Shown here one piece after another: positions 17,282 through 26,178 of a stretch of 64,000 nucleotides of DNA. The notes below the pieces were generated by a model. That model was given only the letters and a program-made list of their open reading frames with translations. It did not search any database and was not told where the DNA came from. Made by a program: the position numbers and the translations under genes. Positions within the stretch are counted from its first letter, which is position 1, and the number at the start of each line of letters is the position of its first letter. The stretch is from JANXSS01 sp025356535 (GTDB lineage Bacteria > Pseudomonadota > Gammaproteobacteria > Burkholderiales > Burkholderiaceae_D): positions 1-64,000 of the forward strand of contig JAYUMU010000140.1 in NCBI GenBank assembly GCA_043762325.1, in the 5' to 3' direction.

Positions 17282-18202
17282 CTATCGGCCGCCGCGCTTG
17301 GACAGATAAATCCCCCACAGCAGCAGCGCACCGCCCAGCATCTGCAGCGGCGCGATCGCCTCGCCGAAGATCAGCCAGGCGGCCACTGCAGCGGTGAGCG
17401 GCTGCAGCAGCAGGCTGACCGACGACAGCGACGCCGGCAGGTGCGCCGAGGCATAGGCGATCACGGTCTGGCCGCCGATCTGCGCCAGCAACGCCAGGCC
17501 GAGCAGGGGCAACCAACCGGCCGCCTGCAATGGCAGGAACGGGCCCGGCGCCAACAGTGCGAACGGCAGCAACGCCAGGCCGGTGATGGTGGTGCTCCAG
17601 GCCATCAGGCGCGCCGTCGCATAGCGGTCGCGTGCCTCCTTGATCACCAGCTGATAAGCGGCGTAAAAGACGGCGCTGCCAAGACCGAGGGCGTCGCCCA
17701 GCAGTTTCTGGCTGCCCCCGCTGCCGCTGCCAGCGCCGCCGCCGGCGTTCGGCGCCACCAGCAGTACCGCGCCGGCCAGCGCCACCAGCATGCCGACGAC
17801 GAACACCCGCTCGAAACGGCGACCCCACGCAAGCCACATCCACAGGGCGATGAAGACCGGCGCGAAGTTCGACAGCAGGGTGGCATTCGAGACCGTGGTG
17901 AAATGCAGCGACAGGTGCCAGAGCGCCATGTCGCCGGCAAAATACGCACCGGCCAGCGCCAGCGCCGGCGTGAATGCGGTGCTGCGCCCGGCAGCGCGGT
18001 CGTCGCGTCCCGCCCGCAGCGCCCACAGCCACAACAGGGGCGCCGCCAGCCCCATGCGCCAGAAGGCCGACGCCAGCGGATTGACGTCGGACAGACGCAT
18101 CAGGATGCCGGCAAAGCCGATGGCAACCGCGCCGGCAAGCAGCGCGACGAACGGCAGCGCGCCAAAGCGTGCGGCGGGTGGTGCAAGGCGGTCGATCGAC
18201 AT
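17282..18202 (-). CDS. EamA/DMT-superfamily membrane transporter
   Basis: The 306-residue product starts at ATG 18202 and shows about ten hydrophobic segments in two EamA repeats. The first begins FVALLAGAVAIGFAGILMRLSDVNP and the second lies after about residue 155 (LGLGSAVFYAAYQLVIKEARDR). A Gly/Ser-rich loop (GGGAGSGSGGSQ) separates the halves. Members export amino acids or other metabolites across the inner membrane, and the substrate here is unknown. It lies 31 bp after slmA on the same strand and may be co-transcribed with it. Confidence 0.87.
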   Translation of the reverse strand: MSIDRLAPPAARFGALPFVALLAGAVAIGFAGILMRLSDVNPLASAFWRMGLAAPLLWLWALRAGRDDRAAGRSTAFTPALALAGAYFAGDMALWHLSLHFTTVSNATLLSNFAPVFIALWMWLAWGRRFERVFVVGMLVALAGAVLLVAPNAGGGAGSGSGGSQKLLGDALGLGSAVFYAAYQLVIKEARDRYATARLMAWSTTITGLALLPFALLAPGPFLPLQAAGWLPLLGLALLAQIGGQTVIAYASAHLPASLSSVSLLLQPLTAAVAAWLIFGEAIAPLQMLGGALLLWGIYLSKRGGR

Positions 18203-18233
18203 CGGTGGTGCGGTGCTCCTTGTCAGGCCAAAG

Positions 18234-18809
18234 TCAGGCCAACAGCAGCCGGATCTGGGCCTGCGCATTGTCGGACGGATTCTGCTGGAAGCCGGTCTTG
18301 GCAAACCGGTGCCAGCGGCCGAGCACCAGGCTGCTGATCATGTTGGCACGGATTGCCGCATCGGCTTCTGCGGTTTGACCCTGGCTGACAGCCAGGCGCA
18401 GCGACTGGCGGATCGCCAGTTCGACCCGTTCGACGAACTGGTTCATGCGCAGCTGCAGGCGCGCATCTTCGTTGACCAGGGCGTCGCCGATGATGACGCG
18501 CGTCATGCCGGGATTGCGCTCGGAAAAATTGAGCAGCATGTTGACCATCGCCTGCACCTGCAGCAAGCCGTTTTCCTGTTGCGTGGTGATCTGGTTGATG
18601 AGACCGAAGACGGTCGACTCGATGAATTCGATCAGGCCCTCGAACATCTGCGCCTTGCTGGCGAAGTGACGATACAGCGCCGCTTCCGAGACGTTCATGC
18701 GCGCCGCCAGCGCTGCGGTGGTGATCTTCTCGCCCTTGGGTTGCTCCAGCATGCTGGCCAGGGTCTGCAGGATCTGCAGCTTGCGTTCGCCGGGTTTTGC
18801 CGTTGCCAT
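18234..18809 (-). CDS. slmA: nucleoid occlusion factor SlmA (TetR family)
   Basis: The 191-residue protein has an N-terminal TetR-type helix-turn-helix (about 10-55, ITTAALAARMNVSEAALYRHF) and a helical C-terminal domain (FEGLIEFIESTVFGLINQI, then ERNPGMTRVIIGDAL). It matches SlmA throughout its length. SlmA binds specific chromosomal sites and blocks FtsZ assembly over the nucleoid. It lies in an argB-HAD-slmA cluster, all transcribed leftward, an order seen in Burkholderiales. Confidence 0.9.
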   Translation of the reverse strand: MATAKPGERKLQILQTLASMLEQPKGEKITTAALAARMNVSEAALYRHFASKAQMFEGLIEFIESTVFGLINQITTQQENGLLQVQAMVNMLLNFSERNPGMTRVIIGDALVNEDARLQLRMNQFVERVELAIRQSLRLAVSQGQTAEADAAIRANMISSLVLGRWHRFAKTGFQQNPSDNAQAQIRLLLA

Positions 18810-18859
18810 GATGTCGTCTTTTCGAAGCGGATGCGATCGGCGACAGTCCGGGCTAGTGC

Positions 18860-19633
18860 TTACTTGCGAAGGATCCCCGGCAGGCTGTCAAATAGTTGCC
18901 CCAGGGATTTTACTTTGACATCGACGTAAGCGGGGCGTTTTCTTGTTTTTGCAACATCGGCGGCATTGCCGGCGGCCGGCGCAGTGCTGCGCCGCGGTGC
19001 GCTGCGCAGGTAGCCGGTGATCCAGACGGTGCGCATGCCGAGCGATTTCGCCGCCTTCAGGTTGGCCAGGGTATCTTCCACCAGGATGCAGCGATGGGCC
19101 GGCATGCGGTGGCGGGCGAGCAGCCGGCGCAGCAGGCTCTTCGACGGTTTCGGCCGCAGGTGCCGGTGCACCTGCATCGCTTCGATGGCGATGTGATGGC
19201 CGAAATGATGCTGCAGGCCGAAGTGGCGCACGACAGCCGTCGAATAGGCATGCGGTGCATTGGTCAGCAGCACCTTGGCTCCCGGCAGTCGCGCCAGGTG
19301 GCGTCCCAGGCCGGACTCGGCACGCAGCATGCCGGAGAGGTCATCGAAGCGATGCACCGCTTCCAGGAAATGCGCCGGGTGCACCTGATGGTGGCGCACC
19401 ATGCCCAGCAGCGTGGCGCCGTAGCGGCGCAGATAGCCGATGCGCGCCGCATTGACCGCAGCCGCATCCGCCGGCAGGCCGCTGTCGCCCAGCACCGCGG
19501 CGATGTAGGTGTTCATGTTGGCGTTTATCGCTGGGAAGACCTCGTGCGAAGCGTCGTGCAGCGTGTTGTCGAGGTCGAAGAACCAGGTCGGCGCGCAAGC
19601 GGTGTGGCGCACGCTGCGGCGCGGCTTGTGCAC
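18860..19633 (-). CDS. HAD-family phosphatase, probable pyrimidine 5'-nucleotidase
   Basis: The catalytic HAD motif FFDLDNTLHD lies near the N-terminus. A helical cap follows (NMNTYIAAVLGDSGLPADAAAV and onwards), then LLTNAP (motif II), the Lys-containing KPSKSLLR region and VEDTLANLKAAKSLG (motif IV). This matches the YjjG/SDT1-type pyrimidine nucleotidases found beside argB and slmA in betaproteobacteria. There is no ATG before motif I, so a GTG start is needed. I chose GTG 19633 (257 residues), but GTG 19612 is also possible. Neither has a convincing ribosome site. It follows argB after about 30 bp. Confidence 0.82.
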   Translation of the reverse strand: MHKPRRSVRHTACAPTWFFDLDNTLHDASHEVFPAINANMNTYIAAVLGDSGLPADAAAVNAARIGYLRRYGATLLGMVRHHQVHPAHFLEAVHRFDDLSGMLRAESGLGRHLARLPGAKVLLTNAPHAYSTAVVRHFGLQHHFGHHIAIEAMQVHRHLRPKPSKSLLRRLLARHRMPAHRCILVEDTLANLKAAKSLGMRTVWITGYLRSAPRRSTAPAAGNAADVAKTRKRPAYVDVKVKSLGQLFDSLPGILRK

Positions 19634-19662
19634 GAAGCTACGCAAGGATGTGCACGAAAAAA

Positions 19663-20574
19663 TCAGTGCGAACGGATCATGGTGCCGAAGGCCTGCTCGG
19701 TCAGCACTTCGAGCAGCAGCGAATGTTCGATGCGGCCGTCGATGATGTGCACCGTGTTGACGCCCGACTTGGCCGCATCCAGGGCGGAGGAAATCTTCGG
19801 CAGCATGCCGCCGGAGATGGTGCCGTCGGCGAACATCTCCTCGATCTCCCGCGCCGAGAGGTCGGTCACCAGGTCGCCGTTCTTGTCGAGCACGCCCGGT
19901 ATGTTGGTCATCATGATCAGCTTTTCGGCTTTCAGGATTTCGGCGATCTTGCCGGCCACCAGGTCGGCGTTGATGTTGTAGGCCTGGCCGTCCTCGCCGA
20001 AACCGATCGGCGAGATGATCGGGATGAAGGCGTCGTCCTGCAGGGCTTTCACCACCGCCGGATTGATCGCATCGATTTCGCCGACGAAGCCGATGTCGAG
20101 AAACTGCCCCGGATTGTCGCGGTCCGGCATGGCCAGCTTGCGCGCGCGGATCAGGCCGCCGTCCTTTCCGGTCAGGCCCACTGCCTGGCCGCCGTAATGA
20201 TTGATCAGCATGACGATGTCCTGCTGGACTTCGCCGCCCAGCACCCATTCGACGACTTCCATGGTTTCTTCGTCGGTGATGCGCATGCCCTGGACGAAGG
20301 TGCCCTGCTTGCCGATTTTTTTCAGGGCATTGTCGATCTGCGGGCCGCCGCCGTGGACCACCACCGGATTCATGCCGACGAGCTTCAACAGGATCACGTC
20401 GCGGGCGAAGCCGTGCTTGAGGCGCTCCTCGGTCATGGCATTGCCGCCGTACTTGATGACGATCGTCTTGCCGTGAAACTTGCGGATGTAGGGTAGTGCT
20501 TCGGCCAGGATTTCCGCCTTGATCTCGGGCGAGACGGCGCTGATGTCGGTGTTTGGATCGGCGAGGATGGTCAT
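19663..20574 (-). CDS. argB: acetylglutamate kinase
   Basis: The second enzyme of arginine biosynthesis, it phosphorylates N-acetylglutamate in the cytoplasm. The 303-residue length is usual for the hexameric, arginine-inhibited type. Family motifs visible are IVIKYGGNAM (ATP site, about 52-61), VVVHGGGPQI (about 91-100) and INADLVAGKIAEIL (about 207-220). It is the first gene of the leftward argB-HAD-slmA-EamA group. Confidence 0.97.
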   Translation of the reverse strand: MTILADPNTDISAVSPEIKAEILAEALPYIRKFHGKTIVIKYGGNAMTEERLKHGFARDVILLKLVGMNPVVVHGGGPQIDNALKKIGKQGTFVQGMRITDEETMEVVEWVLGGEVQQDIVMLINHYGGQAVGLTGKDGGLIRARKLAMPDRDNPGQFLDIGFVGEIDAINPAVVKALQDDAFIPIISPIGFGEDGQAYNINADLVAGKIAEILKAEKLIMMTNIPGVLDKNGDLVTDLSAREIEEMFADGTISGGMLPKISSALDAAKSGVNTVHIIDGRIEHSLLLEVLTEQAFGTMIRSH

Positions 20575-20706
20575 GACTGGCCCTGAAAATGGATTTTCGC
20601 GATTTTACCCGGAAAGCCAAAGCGGTTAGCGGCGATTTCCATTCCTTTCGCGGTATTCTTTCCGGTACTCCACGGTACTGTACAAAATTGAAACGGCCTC
20701 CTGCCC

Positions 20707-21279
20707 ATGACGCAAGACCTGCATCGACAGCTCGAAACCCTGCGCCCGCTGCTGCTGCGTTTCGCCACGCTCCAGCTGCGCAACGTCGCGCAGGCCGAGG
20801 ACGTGGTGCAGGACGCCCTGATCGCGGTCCTGGAAAAGCCGGAGCGCTTTGCCGGCCAGTCGTCGCTGCGCACCTACGTCACCGGCATCATGAAGTACAA
20901 GATCATCGACCTGCTGCGCGCGGCCAGCCGCATGCGGCAGATCGACACTGACGAAGACCAGTCGGAGGCCGATGCCGTCGATGCGCTGTTTGCCGCCGAC
21001 GGGCACACGCTGCAGGCGCCGCGCGACTGGGGCGATCCCGCTGCGAGCTTCGCGCAGCAGGATTTTTTCCGGGTGATGCAGGTGTGCCTGGACAAGCTGC
21101 CGGTGCAGACGGCGCGGGTTTTCATGATGCGCGAATGGCTCGAACTCGATACCGAAGAAATCTGTAAGGAACTCGGCATCACCACGGCTAATGTATGGGT
21201 CATCCTGTACCGGGCCCGGGTGCGCCTGCGCGAATGCCTGGACCTGAACTGGTTCGGCAACGCACCACCGTCAACCTGA
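20707..21279 (+). CDS. ECF-type RNA polymerase sigma factor
   Basis: The 190-residue protein has sigma region 2 (about 12-80, AQAEDVVQDALIAVLEKPERF and LRTYVTGIMKYKIIDLLR) and region 4 (about 130-182, LDKLPVQTARVFMMREWLELDTEEICKELGI, then a helix-turn-helix). There is no region 3, as expected for extracytoplasmic-function sigma factors. The zinc-finger gene 10 bp downstream is its probable anti-sigma factor. The ribosome site is weak. Targets are unknown. Confidence 0.9.
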   Translation: MTQDLHRQLETLRPLLLRFATLQLRNVAQAEDVVQDALIAVLEKPERFAGQSSLRTYVTGIMKYKIIDLLRAASRMRQIDTDEDQSEADAVDALFAADGHTLQAPRDWGDPAASFAQQDFFRVMQVCLDKLPVQTARVFMMREWLELDTEEICKELGITTANVWVILYRARVRLRECLDLNWFGNAPPST

Positions 21280-21289
21280 AAGCCGCCAG

Positions 21290-21496
21290 ATGCCATTCAA
21301 ACCGACCTGCCGCGAAGTGCACCAGCTGGCCTCGCAAAGCCTGGACCGCCGGCTGAACCTGACCGAGCGCCTGCGCATGCGCCTGCACCTGATGGTGTGC
21401 GAGGCCTGCACCCGCTTCAACGCCCAGATGCTGCTGATCCGGCGCGCCATGCAGCGCCTCTCGCATGAGCGCGACGACGGCGGCGGACCGTCCTGA
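21290..21496 (+). CDS. small zinc-finger anti-sigma-like protein
   Basis: The 68-residue protein contains Cys7, His33, Cys37 and Cys40. The last three form HxxxCxxC, the zinc-binding signature of ZAS-type anti-sigma factors. It consists of the anti-sigma helix bundle alone, with no membrane segment, so it should be a soluble cytoplasmic sensor. Zinc or thiol oxidation is a plausible input. It follows the sigma gene by 10 bp, the standard pairing, so it probably binds that factor. Confidence 0.85.
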   Translation: MPFKPTCREVHQLASQSLDRRLNLTERLRMRLHLMVCEACTRFNAQMLLIRRAMQRLSHERDDGGGPS

Positions 21497-21523
21497 GGAA
21501 GGCGCCAGACGCCCGGCCCGCCT

Positions 21524-22333
21524 TCACGCCGGTGCGCAGGCGCGGTCCTGCTGGCGCGGAAAGGCCGGCCGGATCTTCGCCAGCGCCGCCTGCGCAGCGG
21601 CATCGAGTCCGTGCAGCTGGTAGGCAGTCTTGCGTACCGACGCCGGCTGCGGCGCGATCCTGGCGGTGCGCACGCCTTTTTGCACCAGGCCCGCCAGTTG
21701 CGTGCGGGCCGCCTCCGGCGTCTTGAAGGCGCCCAGCGAGATGCCCCAGCGCAGCTCCGAGTTTTCGTTGAAGACATAAAAATCGTTGACGCCGAGCCGG
21801 CGCAGTTCGCCCGCCTTGCGCTCGGCGGTTTCCTTGTCGCCCAGCGGCGGAATGTAGACGATGTAGCGCTCGATCTCCTGCACGCGGCGGTGCGAAGCCC
21901 GCCCGGCCAGCGCCAGCGCGGCGAGCTGCTGGTCGAAGCGGCGCGCGTCGGCGACGTCGAAGTTGCCGATTTCAATACACTGCTGCGGCGCTGCCGTGGC
22001 AGCGACGCCGGATGCCGCAATCCCCATGGCCGCGGCTGGCGTCTGCTGCGGGCCGGGCGCCGGTGCCAGGGGTACGGTCGGAACCGTTGCTGCGGGCGCG
22101 CCGTCGCCAGCCTCGGATTTGCCGGCCTCGGATTTGCCGGCCTCGGGCGCGGCTGCCGGCTGGCCGGGCGGCGCCAGCAGGCGGATGCTCGGCGCGTTAA
22201 GCTGGTTCGCCACCCGCGCCGGTTCGCGCCCGACCGTGCTGTCGGCGCCGAGGTAGCCGGCGTTGTAGGCGTACAGGCTGCAGTTTGCCAGTACCAGCAA
22301 ACCGAGACCGAACTTGAGCGTGGAGGACATCAT
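21524..22333 (-). CDS. SPOR-domain membrane protein
   Basis: The 269-residue protein starts at ATG 22333, with AGGAG five bases upstream. It has an N-terminal membrane anchor (about 6-24), a Pro/Ala-rich periplasmic linker with a short repeat (EAGKSEAGKSEAG), and a C-terminal SPOR-like domain (about 180-235, YVFNENSELRWGISLGAFKTPEAA). SPOR domains bind denuded septal peptidoglycan, so a role near the division site is likely. The start overlaps the coaX stop (ATGA), indicating translational coupling in the birA-coaX-SPOR operon. Confidence 0.85.
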   Translation of the reverse strand: MMSSTLKFGLGLLVLANCSLYAYNAGYLGADSTVGREPARVANQLNAPSIRLLAPPGQPAAAPEAGKSEAGKSEAGDGAPAATVPTVPLAPAPGPQQTPAAAMGIAASGVAATAAPQQCIEIGNFDVADARRFDQQLAALALAGRASHRRVQEIERYIVYIPPLGDKETAERKAGELRRLGVNDFYVFNENSELRWGISLGAFKTPEAARTQLAGLVQKGVRTARIAPQPASVRKTAYQLHGLDAAAQAALAKIRPAFPRQQDRACAPA

Positions 22334-23172
22334 TTCGGCTCCTTGAGCAGGCGCTGCGGGCCGGCGCCGGCGACGACCTGCAGGCCGATCAGCACCAGGT
22401 TGTCCACGGCCGTGACGGCAACGCCCAGGCGCGGTGCGATCAGGTGCGCCGCGCCGCCGGAGAGCAGGCAGTGCGCGCCGCCGTGCGCGACAACCGCGCG
22501 CTCGATCGCGCCGGCCTGAGCGGCCAGGCAACCGCTGAAGATGGCGTCGTCGGTGTTGTCGGCAAACGGTGACATGCCGGCAAGGGGTGCGGCCCCTGTG
22601 CCGGCAGTCATTGCAGCAATCGCCGGCAGCTGTGCGGTATGCCGGGCCAGCGATGCGGCCATGACGCCCGGCCCCGGCAGGATCATGCCGCCGATGAAGT
22701 CGCCCGAAGCGGTGAGCGCATCGACGGTGGTGGCGGTGCCGCAGACGGCAACGATCAGTGCCCGGTCCGGCAGCAGCGCGCGCGCGCCGACGAGCGCAGC
22801 GAGTCGGTCGCAACCGAGCCGCTCTGGCGCGCGGTAGTGATTGCGCACACCGGCCACCTGCGCGGCCGAAGCAAACCAATCGACCGTGGGGGCCGGGTCG
22901 CGTTGCAGCGCATCTTCCGGGGCCGGTGCCGCGCACCCTTGCTGCAGCAATGCCAGTTGTCGCACCAGTGCTGCGTGTACCGTGGCGCCCGCCACGTTCG
23001 CTATCAGGACCGCGCGCACCGGCGCGGCGCCCCAATCGCGGGCAAGACTTTCGACTGCATCATGCGGCACGGCACCATGGGCCAGCCAGCGGCCAAGGTC
23101 GGCAGCCTTCTGCGCCGGTGCGGCCAGCACCCACTTGATGCGGGTATTGCCGGCGTCAATCAGCAGCAGCAT
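22330..23172 (-). CDS. coaX: type III pantothenate kinase
   Basis: This 280-residue enzyme phosphorylates pantothenate, the first step of coenzyme A synthesis. The ASKHA-fold phosphate loop is MLLLIDAGNTRIKW at the N-terminus. The later motifs GCDRLAALVGAR and CGTATTVDAL (with the catalytic aspartate region) match the CoaX family. I chose ATG 23172 because the family begins there. It overlaps the 3' end of birA by 17 bases and its stop overlaps the next start, so all three genes form one operon. The birA-coaX pairing is common in betaproteobacteria. Confidence 0.95.
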   Translation of the reverse strand: MLLLIDAGNTRIKWVLAAPAQKAADLGRWLAHGAVPHDAVESLARDWGAAPVRAVLIANVAGATVHAALVRQLALLQQGCAAPAPEDALQRDPAPTVDWFASAAQVAGVRNHYRAPERLGCDRLAALVGARALLPDRALIVAVCGTATTVDALTASGDFIGGMILPGPGVMAASLARHTAQLPAIAAMTAGTGAAPLAGMSPFADNTDDAIFSGCLAAQAGAIERAVVAHGGAHCLLSGGAAHLIAPRLGVAVTAVDNLVLIGLQVVAGAGPQRLLKEPK

Positions 23173-24010
23173 CGCCGCCCTCCCCTGCCAGGCGCAGCGA
23201 GACATCGCCCGCCACCACGGTCACCACGCCGCGATTGGTATCCAGCAGCAGGCGGCCCACGGCGTCGATGCCCAGCGCCCGACCGCTCTGCACCACGACG
23301 CCGCGCTCCAGAATGTTGACCGTGCGGCCGGCATGCGCATGCAGCCCGTTCCAGCGCGCCACGAAGGGCGCCAGGCCGCTGGCGCCGAAGCTCTCGAGCG
23401 CGCCGCAAAAGGCGTCGAGCAGGCGTGCCAGCAGCAGGTTGCGGTCCGCCGCCGGCAACGCTGCAACCGGCGTGGCCACCATCGACAGCGGGTCGGGCGC
23501 CGCTGCGGGCGCGCCGGCAGGCGCAGCGTCGCGCATGTTGATGCCAACGCCAACCACCGCCCAGGACTGCTGCTGCAACAGCGTCGGCATGCTGACGGTT
23601 TCGATCAGGACGCCGGCCAGCTTTGCGCCGTCGACCAGCACGTCGTTCGGCCATTTCAGCTGCGCGCCGGCCGCCTGGGCATTGAGCACCTCGGCCACTG
23701 CCACGCCGATTGCCAGGGGCAGCCCGACCAGCGCCGCCAGCGGCCGATCGAAGCGCCACGCCAGCGAAAACGTCAGGCTGCCGGCAGCCGACACCCAGCG
23801 CCGTCCGGCCCGGCCGCGACCGGCATCCTGCCGCAGCGCCACCAGCAGCGTCGGCCCGGTGAGCGCAGCCTGCGGCGGCGCCGCGCCCGCCCGTGCCAGC
23901 AGGTCGGCATTGGTCGAACCGGTCGCGTCAATCACCTCGATGGCAACCGTGGCGGCGCGCGCGTAGCGGCAGGCCGCTGCAATGGCGGGCGCTGAAATGG
24001 ATGGGGTCAT
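23156..24010 (-). CDS. birA: biotin--[acetyl-CoA-carboxylase] ligase
   Basis: The 284-residue enzyme attaches biotin to the carboxyl-carrier protein through biotinyl-AMP. The signature GRGRAGRRW (biotin/ATP loop) and the catalytic-lysine motif LKWPNDVLVDGAKLAGVLIE are present, as is the C-terminal cap domain. There is no N-terminal winged helix-turn-helix, so it is a monofunctional (class I) ligase and not the biotin operon repressor. The start at 24010 is a choice among several in-frame ATGs (24034, 24058) without a clear ribosome site. Confidence 0.92.
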   Translation of the reverse strand: MTPSISAPAIAAACRYARAATVAIEVIDATGSTNADLLARAGAAPPQAALTGPTLLVALRQDAGRGRAGRRWVSAAGSLTFSLAWRFDRPLAALVGLPLAIGVAVAEVLNAQAAGAQLKWPNDVLVDGAKLAGVLIETVSMPTLLQQQSWAVVGVGINMRDAAPAGAPAAAPDPLSMVATPVAALPAADRNLLLARLLDAFCGALESFGASGLAPFVARWNGLHAHAGRTVNILERGVVVQSGRALGIDAVGRLLLDTNRGVVTVVAGDVSLRLAGEGGDAAAD

Positions 24011-24112
24011 GCTGCATTGTAAGGCAACCCTCATTGAGGTAGTGCGCACAGGAATCACCGCTCTGCGGGCAAGCGCACGCTCGGTTCGCCCGAAATTCCC
24101 TTAAACTGCGGC

Positions 24113-25237
24113 ATGCCCGACATTGACCCGCCCCGCCTCGGCAAGGATGCCGGCACAACCGACGCCATCATCGCAACCGGTGCCTGGCAGGTGCACGCCC
24201 TGGCGCAAGCCGACATCCTGCCTGGCATCCGGAACACGCTCGAAGATCTGGGCTCGCAGCATGACGCGCGCTGGGACATCACCGGCATGAGCGCCCTCGA
24301 CCATATCGGCGCCCAGGTGCTGTGGGATGCCTGGGGCGGGGTGCGGCCGGCGGCGCTCGAGCTGACACCGGCGCAGCAGCAGACCTTCGCCCGGCTCGAA
24401 GCCGCGGGCACGCTGGCGCTGCCGGACGAATCCGGCCATGCGGCAATTTCCTGGGCGCTGCTGAAGCACCAGGCCGGCGTGCTGATGAACCACTTCAACG
24501 GCGCCGTCGGCCTGATCGGCCAGCTCGTGCTCGATACGGCGCGCTTCATCCGCCATCCGGTCGACGGCCCCTGGAAGGAATTGTCGGCAAATATCTATCA
24601 TGCAGGCTTTCAGGCGCTCGGCATCACCGCGCTGGTCGGTTTCCTGATCGGCGTGGTGCTGTCGTACCTGTCGGCACAGCAGCTCCATAGCTTCGGCGGC
24701 GACATCTACCTGGTCAACATTCTCGGCATGAGCATCATCCGCGAACTCGGCCCGCTGCTGGCGGCGATCCTGGTGGCCGGCCGTTCGGGCTCGTCGATGA
24801 CGGCGCAGCTCGGTGTCATGCGGGTCACCGAAGAACTCGACGCCATGCTGGTCATGGGCATGCCGCACGGCTTCCGGCTGATCATGCCGAAAGTGCTGGC
24901 GCTGGCGATCGCCATGCCGCTGCTGGTGATCTGGACCGATGCAATGGCGCTGATCGGCGGCATGGCGGCAGCCATGCTGGAACTGAACCTGTCGCCGGCG
25001 TACTTCATCCAGAAGCTGCCGGACGCGGTACCCCTGGCGAACTACTGGATCGGCCTAGGCAAGGGCGCCGTCTTCGGCAGCCTGATTGCGCTGGTGGCCT
25101 GTCATTTCGGCCTGCGCATCAAGGCAAATACCGAAAGCCTGGGCCAGGGCACGACGACCTCGGTCGTCACTGCCATCACGGTCGTCATTCTTGCCGACGC
25201 GGTGTTTGCAATCGTCTTCAATGGCGTGGGCTTCTGA
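24113..25237 (+). CDS. MlaE-type ABC permease with fused N-terminal STAS-like domain
   Basis: The 374-residue protein joins a STAS-like domain (about 20-105, WDITGMSALDHIGAQVLWDAWGG) to an MlaE permease core. The core has the family's five or so membrane helices and the coupling motif IIRELGPLLAAILVAGRSGSSMTAQLG. In E. coli these are two proteins, MlaB and MlaE. MlaE permeases move glycerophospholipids between inner and outer membrane with an MCE protein. The TGA overlaps the next ATG (TGATG), so expression of the ATPase is coupled. Confidence 0.92.
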   Translation: MPDIDPPRLGKDAGTTDAIIATGAWQVHALAQADILPGIRNTLEDLGSQHDARWDITGMSALDHIGAQVLWDAWGGVRPAALELTPAQQQTFARLEAAGTLALPDESGHAAISWALLKHQAGVLMNHFNGAVGLIGQLVLDTARFIRHPVDGPWKELSANIYHAGFQALGITALVGFLIGVVLSYLSAQQLHSFGGDIYLVNILGMSIIRELGPLLAAILVAGRSGSSMTAQLGVMRVTEELDAMLVMGMPHGFRLIMPKVLALAIAMPLLVIWTDAMALIGGMAAAMLELNLSPAYFIQKLPDAVPLANYWIGLGKGAVFGSLIALVACHFGLRIKANTESLGQGTTTSVVTAITVVILADAVFAIVFNGVGF

Positions 25238-26169
25238 TGGACGCCCCGCAGCAGCAGGCGCGCGCGGACCAGCAGGCAGCCGACGCCCTGGCCGAAGCGC
25301 AAGCCCATGCGGCGCGCGTGGCCGGCGACGACGGCGGCGCGCGGGCGCAGCACGAAAACGCTGACGCAGCCGCAGCCGCAGCCGCAGCCGCGCGGGATGC
25401 CGGTCCGATCATCGACATCGACCACCTGCGTTCGCAGTTCGGCGACTTCGTGGTGCACGAAGACCTGCACCTGTCGATTGCCGCCGGCGAGATCGTGTCC
25501 CTGGTCGGCGGCTCGGGTTCCGGCAAGACCACGCTGCTGCGCCAGATCCTCGGCCTGGAAAAGCCGGCCGCCGGATGCGTGAAGGTATTCGGCGAAGACA
25601 TCAACGGCGCCGACAGCGTGCGCCTGCAGCAGTTGCGCAATCGCTGGGGCATGCTGTTCCAGCAGGGCGCGCTGTTTTCCGCGCTGACGGCCTTCGACAA
25701 CGTCGCCCAGCCGATGCGGGAGTTGCGCACCCTGCCCGAGGCCCTGATTCGCAGCGCGGTGCTGCTCAAGCTGCAGATGGTGGGCATCGATGCCGGCCAG
25801 GCGCTGAAGATGCCGGCCGACCTCTCCGGCGGCATGATCAAGCGGGTGGCGCTGGCGCGCGCCCTGGCGCTGGAGCCGGAGCTGCTGTTTCTCGACGAAC
25901 CCACGGCCGGGCTCGACCCCAGCCTCTCCGACAGCTTCGTCGAGCTGATCGCCGGGCTGCACCGCGAGATGCAACTGACCGTGGTGATGGTCACGCATGA
26001 TCTCGACACCATCTTCGCGCTGTCGACAAAAATTGCCGTGCTGGCCGACCAGCACGTGATCGCCTACGGCACGCCGCAGGAAGTGCTGGCGGTGGACCAT
26101 CCGTTCATCAAGGAATTTTTTCTCGGCATGCGCGGCAAGCGGGCGCTGGCCGGGTTGCACAAGGAATAA
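25237..26169 (+). CDS. MlaF-type ABC transporter ATP-binding protein
   Basis: The 310-residue ATPase carries Walker A (GGSGSGKTT, about 90-98), the signature LSGGMIKR, Walker B LLFLDEPTAGLDP and the switch histidine THD. It starts with an atypical tail of about 60 residues rich in Ala and Gln (an Ala run near 44-53) absent from standard MlaF. The tail may be translated, since the coupled ATG is the natural start, but no downstream ATG precedes the ATPase core. It energises the permease encoded just upstream. Confidence 0.93.
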   Translation: MDAPQQQARADQQAADALAEAQAHAARVAGDDGGARAQHENADAAAAAAAAARDAGPIIDIDHLRSQFGDFVVHEDLHLSIAAGEIVSLVGGSGSGKTTLLRQILGLEKPAAGCVKVFGEDINGADSVRLQQLRNRWGMLFQQGALFSALTAFDNVAQPMRELRTLPEALIRSAVLLKLQMVGIDAGQALKMPADLSGGMIKRVALARALALEPELLFLDEPTAGLDPSLSDSFVELIAGLHREMQLTVVMVTHDLDTIFALSTKIAVLADQHVIAYGTPQEVLAVDHPFIKEFFLGMRGKRALAGLHKE

Positions 26170-26178
26170 AGAGCACAC

